From assembly GCA_959347315.1 (NCBI GenBank), contig OY365818.1, positions 3,783,854-3,847,853 on the forward strand: a stretch of 64,000 bases of DNA, written 5' to 3'. Made by a program: the position numbers and the translations under genes. The notes under the pieces are model-generated. The model was given only the letters and a program-made list of their open reading frames with translations, ran no database searches and had not been told where the DNA came from. This document shows, in pieces, positions 23,201-35,500 of the stretch. Within the stretch, counting starts at the first letter, position 1. The number at the start of each line of letters is the position of its first letter. Origin of the DNA: Bimastos eiseni. Lineage: Eukaryota > Annelida > Clitellata > Crassiclitellata > Lumbricidae.

Positions 23201-26200
23201 ATGTTCCCTGTCATCCCTTCTTTTCCCACATCTCCCATCATCCTCTGTCTAAGTTGTCTATCACTCCTTATCCTCTTCCTAAGTTCCCTGCCATCCCTTA
23301 TCCTCTTCCTAAGTTCCCTGCCATCCCTTATCCTCTTCCTAAGTTCCCTGCCATCCCTTATCCTCTTCCTAAGTTCCCTGCCATCCCTTATCCTCTTCCT
23401 AAGTTCCCTGCCATCCCTTATCCTCTTCCTAAGTTCCCTGCCATCCCTTATCCTCTTCCTAAGTTCCCTGCCATCCCTTATCCTCTTCCTAAGTTCCCTG
23501 CCATCCCTTGTCCTCTTCCTGCATCCCCTGGAATCCTGCAAACTGCTGTTGCATTTGAAGGCGATGAAGTCACTGGAAGAGGTACATATGCCACAGAACG
23601 GCATCAACCATAAGGGTATTACCGCTCTCGCCGCAGCCTTCAAAGTCAACTCGAGGTTACGTCATCTCAATCTCAGCGACAACACCTTCACGCAGATCGG
23701 CTCTATATCGATGGCTCAGGTGAGCGCGACGCAAGCCGTCTAACCTTAACTACTTTCAGAAACGGGTACAGTACTGAAACTTAATAATACAATGTCTACT
23801 ACTTGCAAATTGTTGGGTAATTTGTGTGATTTTTTTATCTGCTTTTTAAGCAAAGGAGGAAAATCAGGCATCTGAGCTATCTAACCTGGTGCTTACATTG
23901 TCTCTGTCATTGAGAAGTAACTTCCTTTTTATCTTATATCTCCTCTCTCAAATTCTCCGGATTTTTTCTTGGTTACATTATATCATTCTCAGCAGTGGTT
24001 AATGCACTGGCTTGTCAATCACAGGGTTAAATGATTTCTTTGTGGGTAGAAATTTACTTAAAAATTACAGGTTCGGGTGATTAAGTACTGTGTAGGGGTA
24101 ACCCAACACTTCTTGCAGTCTAGCAGTGCCAGTCACAAGCCTGGATGAAGGATGAGGGCGACGCTAATGATCCTTATCATCATACAGTGTCGTTTAACTG
24201 CAACTAACCTACTGGGTAGCTACCATGAGAGCAGAGGCGGCGATCTCCCTTGACAGATAGGGGGGGGACACCCAATGAGAGGAGTAGGAAATGTGGGAGG
24301 ACACACATATGAATTGTCCCCTCTCTGTAAAAGATGGGGGCCTGTCCCCCTCGACCCTCCCGGGATCGCCGCCTGCTTGAGAGCAAGTTGTTCGCTCACA
24401 GTCGCTCGGCTGCACTTCTGAGCGCTTAGAGGAGAGCAATATGATATAGCAACGCAGTGCTTAATGTATGTTCTGCCTTTGTAGGCAATGCCAAGTCTGC
24501 AGTCCCTTGAAGTGATCAATTTCGAAGATTGTCTCATGCGTACAGACGGTGTAAAAGCACTCGCAAAGGCCCTAAAAAGCAGCCACAAGAAGTTAAAGGT
24601 GAGATGCTGTTATATTTATCTTCGTTTATTAGGCGAGCGGACGACTCGCAGCAAATGACGTTGATGTACGAACGGACAAAAGAAAAAGAAAAACTAATTG
24701 CAGAAATAAAACTCTAGATGTTTGTCGGCGTCTATCTGCGATCGTTATGTGACTTTGTTCGATATTGATGCTGTTATTTATACTTCTTGTGAGCTACTGT
24801 GCGTTTGCTGGTTGTCTAATAAAGAATATTCTTACTCACTTACTTTGTATTTGGTGTGATCGTGCAGTTAAAGTAAGTCGGTTTAGGAGTGATATGGTAG
24901 CGGTTCGTTTGAATCTTAAAGCTGTTCATTCCTGTTGTATGTAAGGTTCATGGCAATCTGTCCTAACATGGTTATAAGCTGTTAACGCTGTCGCTTTTTG
25001 TGCACATTTATTGTTAAGAGGTTAAACGATCACAAGTTAAATGATTAGTAATGCTTTGATTGGTTATTTAGTTTTTAACCACACTTTGTCATAACTAAGA
25101 TGATTAGCGTCACCACCTTCTCTGTCTCTCTCTCTCCATCTGTCTGTCTCTGTCTCTCTCTCTCTGTGTCTCTGTCTGTCTATCTCTTTCTGTCTCTGTC
25201 TGTCTCTCTCTCTCTCTGTCTCTCTCTCATTTTATCTCTGTCTCCGTCCGTCTCTCTCGCATCGATGGTTTAGCCATCTGTCAAAGTTTCATAGTTTTAC
25301 TTGAAACAGTAATCTTTGCATGTAGCTCCTCTGCTATCAGAAGCTGACTTTGTGTTTATTCTGTCTCTGTCATCTCAAGTAACTTCCTTTTATCTTATCT
25401 CTCTTATGTCAAATTCACCTGATTATTTCAATCAATGCTTTTCAATCATTTCTTTTATTATTGTCAGGTGCTGAAGCTTTCTGGAAATGAGATAAGTCGA
25501 AGAGGAGCGGAAGCAATCACGGAGGCAGTAGTCAACAAAGAGGAACTGGAGTTAATTGAACTTAATGGTTAAATTCTTTGCTTTTTAGTTTTTCAGTTAA
25601 GATTAACTTCTATCTATTTTTACCTACCTGATATGTGAATGTTATTAATATTGGTACCCATTGCCAGTTTATAAATTCTACATAGGGGCCCATGGTTAGC
25701 GGTCTATGACCCCTTTAGTTTCCATGTGTAACCAGAATATTCATTTATGTTAACTTGTTGTTTGTCATTTTCAATGTTTCTTTGGTTACCAAATAAAATT
25801 GAATTGAGTGTAACAGAGCACTTTGATGTCTTGCTAGTTGATAATCTATGTTTCACCAAACATAGTTTACCAAAATTGGAAAAAATGATGATGTGAAATG
25901 TCCATTGTGTATGGAAAGCAGTACGGCATGACGTCTTATGATGTAGAAGTATGTTGGATTTTGGTTTAATAATATTGTATTGTATTTGCATATTCCTATA
26001 GCGCCTCACCCAATACAACCTAATCAGAGGCGCTCTCAGTGCGAAAAACCCCGTGTGAATAGAAAAGTCTTAAGAATGCAAGCAGAAGCGCCTTGAGTTA
26101 AAATTAGCAAGCGAGTCACAGAGGCATATCATTCCAAAGCAAAGGACCAACAGACACATAAGCACGATGTTGGGCGAGAGCCGTCCGAGTCCGAATTACC

Positions 26201-29200
26201 AAGAGATCATATCGATCTAAGGAATGAAGGGGATGAAGAGAGGCAGCCATTATATATTGTACATATGAGTTATACTTAGTTATCTAGTTAGGATAATTAA
26301 TCATGTTTTGTACTCTCGGAACCTGCTTCTTAATTTTAAGTATGAAACAGTAGGCCCTCTTAGCGGGACCCATCGGTCTCTTAAGGGTTTTATCTTTTCC
26401 TATTACCCCTCCTCTCCGCGCACTGCTGTATTTTCAACATTGTGTTCTACTGGTTAAGGTGATAATAAAACTGTATGGTTATGGTTATTTGTTATATTAA
26501 AGAGATGAATCTGTGCTTTTTAATTTTTTTACTACGATTACACATGAAATACTTTTCTAAACCGGGCCGCTGAAGTGTGACCATAGAATTTGAAGCCATG
26601 GTTAATATGCGAACACAGCAATCATGTGAAGATTGATGATTTTTTGGTTTTGTTTAGTATTTGTTATATTTTGCAGCAAATCAGCTGGGTGAGGATGGAG
26701 TTGAGGCGGTGCGAGGGATGCTGGACAGCTACGGGAAGTTGGATCTTTTGGGGTCGATGAGGTATGGGAAGCGATTTCTTTGTGGTCATCGCCCTTCATT
26801 GTCTTGTCTTTCAATTGTCTTGTGGTTTTACTTTGTTTCTGGCACTGATTGATGCCTTGTATGTTATACTGGTGCTATATAAATTATTAGATTTTATTTT
26901 GCGCTATTTGTTGCATTTTTTTATATTGTGGCTATAAATTTATGTAGCGCGTCTCACAGTGCATACCAGTCAGAGGCGCCTAATAGAGCTACATAAATGT
27001 TTAATTAAGTGAACAGCAGTTGAAGTGGTTTTTAAGGTCATTGGTTAAGTTACATTGCCGTTTTTACTTAGCCTTACTTTACCGGCTGAAGAATTGATTT
27101 TTTGTTTTAGTGACGACGAAGGAAGTGATGATGACGAAGAAGACGACAGAGAGGTCAGAGTTCGCGGTCGTTGTTCCTTTTGGAAGTTCATTTTTTATCA
27201 TTTATTTGGTGGAGAATTTCTTGCTATAATGTAGTTTGATGACCTCTGTTGAACCGTCATTGTATTTCCAAAGACATCAATGAGTAGGTGCTTCTAGTGA
27301 GAACAGGAATTCACTGGAGCACAGCGACTAGAAGATGTGATTGGTGCGACCGAACTGCTTCCAGTTGTAGGATTTTAACCCTTTAACAACCAGCATTACT
27401 GATTAGGCCTTACGTTTTACTACGCACTGGTCGTTGAAGGGCTAACGAGAGCCCAGTGTATTTGATTTTCTATTAGATGTGGTTTTGAAGGAAATGGGTT
27501 GGTCATTATGAGATCAAAACTGCAGAGAGGAAGGTCTATGGTAGTGTGATCTCTCATCTGACACGTTGTCGTTAATACGGCCACGATGTTGGCTTCGTTG
27601 TCGTTGCAATTCTCGTTGACTCCCGTTGTTGCAGGATGAAACGGTTGACGTGGTTCAGGTTTCGGATGACGATGGAGAACAACAGAGCGCGAGTGGTCAG
27701 ACTGCTCCAAGCCAAAAGAGCACGAATCTCGTGTCTCCTGTTAAGGTCAGTGCTTCCTTTAGAGCAGCATTTCCCAAACTGGGTTCCACTGAATTCTAGG
27801 GTTCCGTGAGGTGAAGACAAATGTTCCGCGAAAAACTTTCAGTGTGAATAAATTTTTGTTATAATTATCTATGTAGCAGTCAGTATGTGTGTATAACTTT
27901 ATACGAAAGAGAATTCTTGTGTTATTGTCATCGATATTTGTGTTGTTATTAATCTAATCTAGGCCAGTGGTTCTTAAAGTGGTGTTCCGTGGACCATTGG
28001 TGGTCCGCAAAGGTCTGGTCAATGGTCCGCAAAAATGTTTGGTAAATTGAATACAAAATTAATGAAAGTTTTAAATTGTTCATGTATTTTTTCTGTCCTG
28101 GTATTGATTTGTACCCCAGCCCCTTCATGGATGGACGATCCAACCTGCTTGTCACTACATTATGAGAATGAATGGTCTTTTAATTATCATTATTCCATTT
28201 GTAATCATTAATGAAATTAGATGTTTTGGTGCATATTCTGGCCAAATCAATAACGTACTCTCTCTTACAGTTGGGTTTTTTCTTGACTTGTGGTATTTCC
28301 ATTGAATTTGATGGAATTGTAGACTGTTAATGCCGAGGACTTTCTCCAATTTCCGTCGCCTTCTAAGCTTCAGCAGATTGGTGAAGGTCATGTGGAAATA
28401 CTACTCAACCATCTTGGTGTAAGGTTTTCTTATATTAAAGAAATAATATAAAAAAATGAATAATAGTAATTTTCATTTAATTTAACGCTGAGATACCTAA
28501 GTACAAAATTTACAAATAGAGTACACGTGAGTCGAATAAAACTGTCGGCAGCCCATTACGTTGCACATTTAATTTGCAAGTAATACTGAAGAATTATAGA
28601 AAATAATACATAAAAGAAATAATTATAGAAAATACAATTATTTTGTATTATAATTGTACTACAGTATTGAGGCATCTTTCCAAGTTAAGTTACTGATATC
28701 CAAGTTAAGTTACTGATATCCAAGCTAAGTTACTGATGTCCAAGTTAAGTTACTGATGTCCAAGTTAAGTTACTGATGTCCAAGTTAAGTTACTGATATC
28801 CAAGCTAAGTTACTGATGTCCAAGTTAAGTTACTGATGTCCAAGTTAAGTTACTGATGTCCAAGTTAAGTTACTGATATCCAAGCTAAGTTACTGATGTC
28901 CAAGTTAAGTTACTGATGTCCAAGTTAAGTTACTGATGTCCAAGTTAAGTTACTGATATCCAAGCTAAGTTACTGATGTCCAAGTTAAGTTACTGATGTC
29001 CAAGTTAAGTTACTGATATCCAAGCTAAGTTACTGATGTCCAAGTTAAGTTACTGATATGATGCTCTGGGTGTCATGATAATATAATCATCAAAGTCATT
29101 CATAGTAGTAATAGTATCTTAATTTTTTTTTACATATTTCAAACTGATAAACCGCAGTGTGATTTCAAGCACATTCATTTATGACAATATTGATATTTTT

Positions 29201-32082
29201 AATTTCAAACTGACAAACCGCTGTTTGATTACAAGTACAGTATGAATGGATGGTGTCAAGTTATAAAAGAAATTTAACTGTTCGGCAGCCATGCAAGGCG
29301 TTAATTACATTATACATCTTATTAGATATCAGGATCTGTATTATTATAGTAAGAGCATGGTATAATGAAGTTCTTACGTATCATTCTGTTCGGGTGATTT
29401 CAGGATATTGCAAACGACCCAGAAAAGGCGATCCAAGCTTTCATGAAAGTGAGTCGAAAGAACATCTAGCTTCCTTGGCCCTTTGTTCCCGAACTGAGAT
29501 TCCTATAGGCGCTGTATAAATGACCATATACATGCATACATCTCCGTCTTTTATCATGCGTATTGCCAGTGGTCACTTTCGAAGTTTTGGGCAAGTCTTT
29601 TTGACTTAGCTCTAGCATGGTTTGTGTAATGTTAGTTGGTCTTGAAGTGGTGCTATATAAATTGGGATTATAGTTGTTGGTTTGCATTTGATTCACATTT
29701 CTGTGTAGCTTTGCACACACTATACAAATTTTCATAGTAATAATTAATAATATTGTATTATTGTTGTGATTGTTTACTTTATCATTTAAAGATTATTTAA
29801 AAAAAATTGTGATGTAGGTAAGAGAGATTGTCACGAAAAATGTTCAATCTTGTCTTTCAGATTTCTCTGGTTGTTACTCCCTCGGATGAAAAGACGAAGA
29901 AGGTGGCTTACAATTGTGCGGGTAAGAAAGATTTAATTGAATTGTTTTCTACATGTTAGAATGTTGATAAAATGGAGTGCCTCTTTGACAAACAAAGTTT
30001 TGATGATGAAATCGATGTTGCTCTTTGTACAACTATATACATACCTGTATGCCTTATCAGGACGTCCAGATATGGGGTCCAGAGGCAAATGCCTCCAATT
30101 TCAGGTAGGGGAAATGTTTTTTAAGTCTTAGGGGAATATCTTGACTTTGTGATACTTGGAACTGGAGGGTTTTCCTCCATCACTGAGAGGGGGTTTATGC
30201 CCCTTTGCCTTATTGGCTGCTGGAGGTGTATATTGTTACCTGATGTTTCTGATTAGTTACCTGGTATATATTCTTACCTGATGTTCCTGATTAGTTACCT
30301 GGTATATATTCTTACCTGATGTTCCTGATTAGTTACCTGGTGTATATACCTGATGTTCCTGATTAGTTACCTGGTATATATTCTTACCTGATATTCCTGA
30401 TTAGTTACCTGGTATATATTCTTACCTGAGTTCCTATTCTATTCCATTCTATTTACGGATTTATAAAGCGCCTCTCACAGTACAGCTTAATCTGAGGTGT
30501 TCCCAGTGCGAAAAACCACTAGAGAAACGAAAAGTCTTAAGAGAACGAGCAGAAACAGTTGTGCTATTAGATAAGATTGCAGCACAAGTCACAGCAGGAA
30601 GGCTGTTCCATAGCAAAGGGTCAACAGAGGCATAGGCAGGATGCTGAGTTGTGGCAGTTCTAGACTGAGTTGCTGACAGATTATCTGCCTATATTTTGTA
30701 GATGGCATCATGTCAAAACTTTTCCAAACCTCTGACTCAGAGGCTGAGGGAAGAATCTGTAATGCACTCCTTGTGAATTTGGGATTGATTAAGGTGAGTT
30801 ACTTCTGCTGTATGGTCAAAACTTGTACAGTAACCATTTCAGTCAAGAATTGAGGATTGGACCTGTACTCTTAAATAGAATAGTTCTTGCTACAAAGCAC
30901 GTGCTCTGACCAGTCAACCACTAGATTCTGTTAACATTCCGTTGCTACCATTTGAAACTGACAATTTTTAACTAACTCAATTCTTTCAGTATTTTAATAA
31001 TTTTTAACACTAACAACCAGCTGCGTTATCTTCCACAGTCACTTTTAGTACACTTGTCGTTATAGTGTTAATTCCCTTAGTAAAAAATTACTAGTAATGA
31101 ATCGAATGTGTCAATTTCCTGCTGAGTTTGAGTACCGAGTTTTACGAGTTGAGTTGTACCAAGTCCGAGTTTAAGATATTTAGAAAGTCTCATTCTCTTG
31201 ATTTTAAGTTTGGCAGGTTGCTCAATTTTTATGAATTTCTAGTTTGGCCTCAGTTTACTCTAGGAACTAGTAACTAATATGTACTATTAGTAACAGTATT
31301 TTTGTATTTAGTTGGGTCATTTGTTGTTTCGCAAAAAAAATCCGGTTTTCGAAACAGAAAAAGCCAAGTTTCCGAGCCGAGTTTTGGTTCAACCCTAAAA
31401 ATTGCCAGTTATGTTATGTCTGCACTTGTTAACAGAGCGAAGACAAGAAGTTTCGTCCGCCAAGCAACCTTCAAGGACCTCTGATCGTTCTCGAACATGT
31501 TGTTCGACAGTCGTACTTTCCGAAGCCCGCCAAAGACATGCTGGCCCTTTTCATTCAGAGGTAATCATTGGAAATTCATCTTTCATTGATTTGAGGCGAT
31601 TAGGCTCTGCCAAGCTTTTGAATGTAGGAATGTGAGGATATTGACAATAAACAATATGGTTGATTTCTTGTCTGGTGAATGCTGGACATTGTACGTGGTT
31701 GGTTTTAGTTTCAAGTTTCTAGGACAGCAGACAGTTGCATATTGGCCATTTCTGTTGTTATGTAGATTTACCATTTCTTTTGCTATGCATATTGCCATTT
31801 TCTTTGCTATCCAGATTTTCCATTTTTTTTGCTATGTAGATTTTCCATTTTTCGCTATTGTTTATGGTGTTCTTTCTGTGCTGATTGATGGAGATTTGAA
31901 CCCCACCCTCTTGACAGTCAAGTATGCTAACCATTAACCACTACACCAGTGATTTCTTTGTGCATATTCTGTATTATGTCTGTATTTGATTATATTTGGA
32001 CTTTCTCTGTTTTAGGTCGAACCCGCTCCTGGAAAACTGCCTTGCGGCTAGAAACTCTCTGATGTGCGCGCTTGTGAGCTGA
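20204..32082 (+). CDS. RANGAP1: Ran GTPase-activating protein 1 (RanGAP1)
   Basis: Activates Ran GTP hydrolysis outside the nucleus. It has 572 residues in 17 coding exons: 20204-20321, 20545-20672, 21359-21418, 21849-22028, 22840-22974, 23561-23719, 24485-24598, 25468-25567, 26677-26761, 27111-27153, 27635-27745, 28323-28418, 29404-29448, 29861-29921, 30702-30793, 31436-31560, 32016-32082. All introns are GT-AG and in frame. Residues 1-355 form leucine-rich repeats, with [38 protein letters not shown] and LEVINFEDC. An acidic stretch (360-374) is much shorter than in vertebrates. The RanGAP1 C-terminal SUMO/Ubc9-binding domain spans about 410-572. The consensus site I-K509-S-E lies across the exon 15/16 join, with QSYFPK after it. 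Several introns carry tandem arrays. Confidence 0.97.
20941..21218. repeat. 20-bp tandem array in RanGAP1 intron 2
   Basis: About 14 copies of CTTACCATCTCATCTTAAGA, slightly diverged, ending about 140 bp before exon 3. Confidence 0.92.
22076..22510. repeat. 20-bp tandem array in RanGAP1 intron 4
   Basis: About 21 copies of CATGTCATCTTAAGACTTTC and variants. The core TCATCTTAAGACTT is shared with the array in intron 2, although exons 3 and 4 lie between them. Confidence 0.92.
22555..22720 (+). repeat. Family B SINE-like repeats in intron 4
   Basis: TTATATAGCGCCTCTTC at 22569 and TATAGCACCCTTTCATGATA with ACACAGAGGCACTCCCAG at 22647-22690. Confidence 0.65.
23268..23520. repeat. 30-bp pyrimidine-rich array in RanGAP1 intron 5
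   Basis: Eight almost perfect head-to-tail copies of a 30-bp unit containing TTCCCTGCCATCCCTTATCC. It ends about 40 bp before exon 6, within a pyrimidine-rich stretch that runs from about 23020. All frames through it are open because the unit length is a multiple of three; the apparent proteins are artefacts. Confidence 0.93.
24112..24208 (+). repeat. Family A dispersed repeat in RanGAP1 intron 6
   Basis: TAGCAGTGCCAGTCACAAGC, then CTGGATGAAGGATGAGGGCG, ACGCTAATGATCC and CAGTGTCGTTTAACTG. Confidence 0.85.
24232..24371. mobile_element. hAT-type MITE in RanGAP1 intron 6
   Basis: Starts CAGAGGCGGCGATCTCCC and ends with the inverse of CAGGCGGCGATCCCGGG. It is flanked by near-identical 8-mers (CATGAGAG and CTTGAGAG). 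It is a relative, in the opposite orientation, of the element at 58692-58801. Confidence 0.8.
25108..25262. repeat. TCTG/TCTC microsatellite in intron 7
   Basis: Imperfect TCTG and TCTC repeats without coding meaning. Confidence 0.9.
25985..26235 (+). repeat. Family B SINE-like element, long copy
   Basis: Begins TATAGCGCCTCACCCAATAC, continues CAGAGGCGCTCTCAGTGCGA and GAAAAGTCTTAAGA, and ends around CAAAGGACCAACAGACACAT. A second long copy is at 30462-30660. In RanGAP1 intron 8. Confidence 0.75.
26240..26500 (+). repeat. Family C retroelement 3' end
   Basis: Contains the hairpin-like AGCGGGACCCATCGGTCTC, then GATAATAAAACTGTATGGTT and a TGGTTA-type tail. The same order is seen at 36040-36262. 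It looks like the 3' end of a non-LTR retroelement or SINE. Confidence 0.7.
28490..29345. repeat. Intron 12: 20-bp array flanked by SINE fragments
   Basis: A 20-bp unit CCAAGTTAAGTTACTGATGT (with ATGT/ATAT and GTTA/GCTA variants) repeats about 19 times at 28680-29058, with higher-order periodicity of the variants. Inverted family F SINE fragments lie on both sides (about 28490-28580 and 29130-29345). Confidence 0.9.
30058..30205. mobile_element. hAT-type MITE, inverted copy in intron 14
   Basis: Starts CAGGACGTCCAGATATGGGG and carries the inverse of the family interior. The 8-mer TGCCTTAT occurs on both sides (30050-30057 and 30206-30213). Same family as the element at 8603-8751. Confidence 0.78.
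30228..30432. repeat. 38-bp tandem array in RanGAP1 intron 14
   Basis: About five copies of a unit containing TTACCTGATGTTCCTGATTA and TTACCTGGTATATATTC. Confidence 0.9.
30462..30660 (+). repeat. Family B SINE-like element, second long copy
   Basis: TTTATAAAGCGCCTCTCAC through CCCAGTGCGAAAAACCACTA and GAAAAGTCTTAAGAG. It aligns along its length with 25985-26235 and ends about 40 bp before RanGAP1 exon 15. Confidence 0.75.
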
Positions 32083-32104
32083 AAGTCGACGATTCCATTT
32101 TAGA

Positions 32105-32340
32105 AACTCTGCAGGAAAAAAGATTCTGAAATTATAAATTTCGATTTAGAAACTCTCTTGAAAGATTCCGAAATTATAAATTCCGATTTAGAAACTCTCT
32201 TGAAAGATTCCGAAATTATAAATTCCAATTTAGAAACTTTTGTGAAAGATTCTGAAATTATAAATTCTGATATAGAAACAACTTGAACGATTCTAAAATT
32301 GGAAATTCCGATTTAGAAACTTTGAAAGATTCTATTGTTT
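32105..32340 (+). repeat. 42-bp tandem repeat in RanGAP1 3' UTR
   Basis: Begins within 25 bases of the stop codon. About five diverged copies of a 42-bp unit built on AAATTCCGATTTAGAAACTC and TTGAAAGATTCC. It should be part of the mature mRNA. Confidence 0.85.
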
Positions 32341-32530
32341 GCGAACATTTCTAGCCAACGACTTCTGTTCAATTAGTCGAAATCTCATTTTATTTAATAC
32401 ACACTGACCACAGCATCCACAGGTTTTACTTTAGAGTCGATGGGTTATCCAGTGAGAAATCTTGTTCCTGTTCTCGTTTATCATTGTACAAGCGATGTGT
32501 TTTTTAAATTGACCTTTTATCCTGGAGATG

Positions 32531-32536
32531 AATAAA
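32531..32536 (+). promoter_or_regulatory. RanGAP1 polyadenylation signal
   Basis: AATAAA about 450 nt after the stop codon, followed by a GT-rich stretch (TGTCGTGGTAGG). Confidence 0.65.
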
Positions 32537-32559
32537 TATGTCGTGGTAGGCCAGTCCAC

Positions 32560-35500
32560 AGCTGTGCTCAATGTTTACCATGGTAGGATTGTTCTTAGTT
32601 TATGAATTTTTAGCCAGTGAGAGCCAGAGGTTCACTCTTTGCAATGCCAAATACTGGTAGATTAGGACTGCAGTCTGTCCTAGTTGCATTGTACTGGGAT
32701 TATAATTTTAATTTATTCATTTTCACTTTGAGAATTTATATAGCACCTCTTCAAGCAAAACTACTACTCCAACCTCTCAAATGTTGATTGTTGATACGAT
32801 ACAGCATTTGTGAATAACCCTGTGTTTTGAAATTGGGTTTAAAGCAATCGTGACTGTAGTCTACAGCCAAGGGCAGGGCACCATCTTATTCACGAGCATC
32901 TTAGAAATTTGGAGCTAACGATTAGTCAGTCAACCGGTTTATGAATCTAGCTGGCAAGCTTGGTAATGAAATTGCTTAATTTATTTTAAGATATTTAGAT
33001 AATTTAATAAGGCTACAGCTGACTTCTTAATTAAAGCATTTTAGAAAATTAAACAGTTTGAAAGCATGAATTTGTACATCTCATGGCAATAAATCAATCG
33101 ATTATTATCCAGTTGAGAGATATGGTTAGGGCCGAGTACCTGGGTACTCTACTCCAGAAGTTACTCTAGTAATTTTTTTACTAGCATGCTTCCACTTCCG
33201 GTCGGAAAATTGAAATTTCTGGTTCCAGTTTTCCAATTCCTGACATGATGACATTTCAATATTCTTTTTCTTAGGCAGTTTGTTGGCTGCCAGACGGCTT
33301 TCTGTAACCTATTATTTTATTTTTTTTGTAACAAAAAATAATTTTGTTTGTTTCTTTGGCTGTTTAGCATCTTGTTTGTTGTTACATTGGAGATTTAACT
33401 TTAGTTTATTGGTGTACCAGAGCTTTAGTTAGAACGTATGCTATTGTTTACTTAGTCTATTTATAGTGTATAGTAGAAAATATGCAGCTTATATTAAGCA
33501 CTTCCGGTATTAACGAGTATTCGAGTACTGGCCAAGCTACTCGACTCCAGAACTATCCGTTAGCGTCAGCCCTAGATAGGGTACTCAAACGGTGAGCTGG
33601 TTGTGGGAGGAAGGCTCGAAATTGTACAACGTACTGGCTAAGCTAATCGACCGGATACTCGACTCCAAAACTACTCGTTAGCGGCAGCCCTAGATCTATA
33701 TGGTAGTCAAACGATGAGCTGGATTAAGGGGGAAGTCTCAAAATTGTACAACGGCATCGATTTACGCTTGGTCATTAAAACAGCGCTTAATAAATTATGA
33801 AATGCATCACGATAATAGTCAATGGGCCAGCAGAGATGAAAATGGCGAACTTAGTCACAGATCTTATAGATGTAGGCCTACTTCAAGCGTGACTGGGTAA
33901 AGTGCAGATTCATGTCTTGTTTTGGCCGCAGGTGATTCATAACACGAGTCCCCAGCGTTAACGGTTATGCAGCGACACGCATGCCTGATTCAACCGTAAG
34001 GTTCGGGATCACGATTTCCGAGCGCGTCGCGTCTCGTAGGCGTGTTTAACTATAGGGCCTAGCATTAACATGGTAAATTTTCAAACTGCTAGTAGCCCTT
34101 TGGTCCTGGGACAGAAATAGCCTGTTCATTTGCTACTGGCGTACAGAACCGTCGTGAGCTGAACTCTATAAATAGATGCATTCGGCAAGGTGGCTCACAG
34201 TGTGTCTGTGAGGTCTTACTGCGGCGTTGTCAGCTTGAATCAATCAGCAAGTAGGCCCCTAGTATAATAATTTTAAAAAATATTATTGTGGGCCTATAAT
34301 TTTGTATAGACCAGAGATGTCAAAAATGCACCCAGTAAATTTATGCTTCGCCAGTGATGTTTTTCTGGGACGCGTAGTCTTGTCAAAAGACTAGGCCTAC
34401 GCCTAGGCCTACTCTATTTGAAAAGAAAAGCTTAATTTTGTATTAATTTCAACGCGCTGGATATGATATCGTAGCGATGTGCTGCCTGTAGCATGCGAGT
34501 CAATACTGCTCACAGCACTTAAGTGGTTTTTAAAAATGAAGACTTTATAGGCATATTCCAAAAATGCGCCATTCAAGACATTGTTTTGCAAAGTATTTTC
34601 TTGTGACGAAAGCACCTCCCAGACCCTTAACCTTATAATCCTCATTTTTGCTTAGGTGCCTTGTGTATCGTGACCCGCTAATTGCTGGAAAATATTGCCG
34701 TTGGTCCGCCAGTGAAAAAGCTTTAACACCATGATCGGGCAAAGTGGTAGCTCGTTAAAAATGGTCTATCCGCTCGCCTCCTTATCCAAAGAATATCTCT
34801 ACATTGCAGTTTTTACACGGGTGTTATATGTGATGTTTAAGATCTCTGTGTGTTGCAGCGATACCATCTAATTACTGACCAAGCGGCTCCTTCTCAGAGT
34901 AAGTTTAAGGAACTGCCCCCCGCCCTCTTGCAGAATCTGTTTACGCATAAAGTATTAGGCCCCGTCTTATGAAAAGCGTTGGGCGTAGTAAGACGCCCAC
35001 GTGCGCTGTTTACAATGGTACGGCTCTCGCTGCTGTAACAGTCAAGACGTCGTGATATTGACGTGTCAAAACAACTTGCACGCGTTGGCATGGGTATGAA
35101 CCGTTAGCTGTTGGCGATAATAATTTTACACTAGCTGTCAATCGAAAGGTGAGTTCATTGTCGAACGACAATAAAAGGGTCGAAAGAAACGCGGGGTACA
35201 CCGTGCCGTGAACGGTAGCGGCCTCGATATAGAGCCAGAGCTATGACTCGGAGAATACGGGTTCCAGCCTTAGACACTCGGACGATCACTGTGTTGAAAA
35301 TATTGAGCAAGTACCTAGCACATAATTGGTCGGCACCTTAGACGTTCTTCTGCAAGGGACCAAAGAATCGACCCGCAGCCTATACGTTGTGTTTCTGGCC
35401 GCGCAGAGCCTTGCCTATAAAGACAACAATATTTGAGAATAAACAGGTCCACCGACAGAAATTCTGAGCCCATAGGCAGACACAGTCCGGGCTACTAACC

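Noticed and set aside
23128..23743. Repeated [10 protein letters not shown] and SLPSLILFL protein frames
   Set aside because: Both come from the 30-bp intronic array, whose length is a multiple of three; only the RanGAP1 exon at 23561-23719 is coding here.
28680..29058. Regular 20-bp repeats resembling a CRISPR array
   Set aside because: The units are contiguous without spacers and lie in an animal gene intron.
31860..31950. tRNA-like segment (inverse of a GTTCAAATC-type box) in a RanGAP1 intron
   Set aside because: It does not complete a cloverleaf by eye; more likely a SINE head than a tRNA gene.
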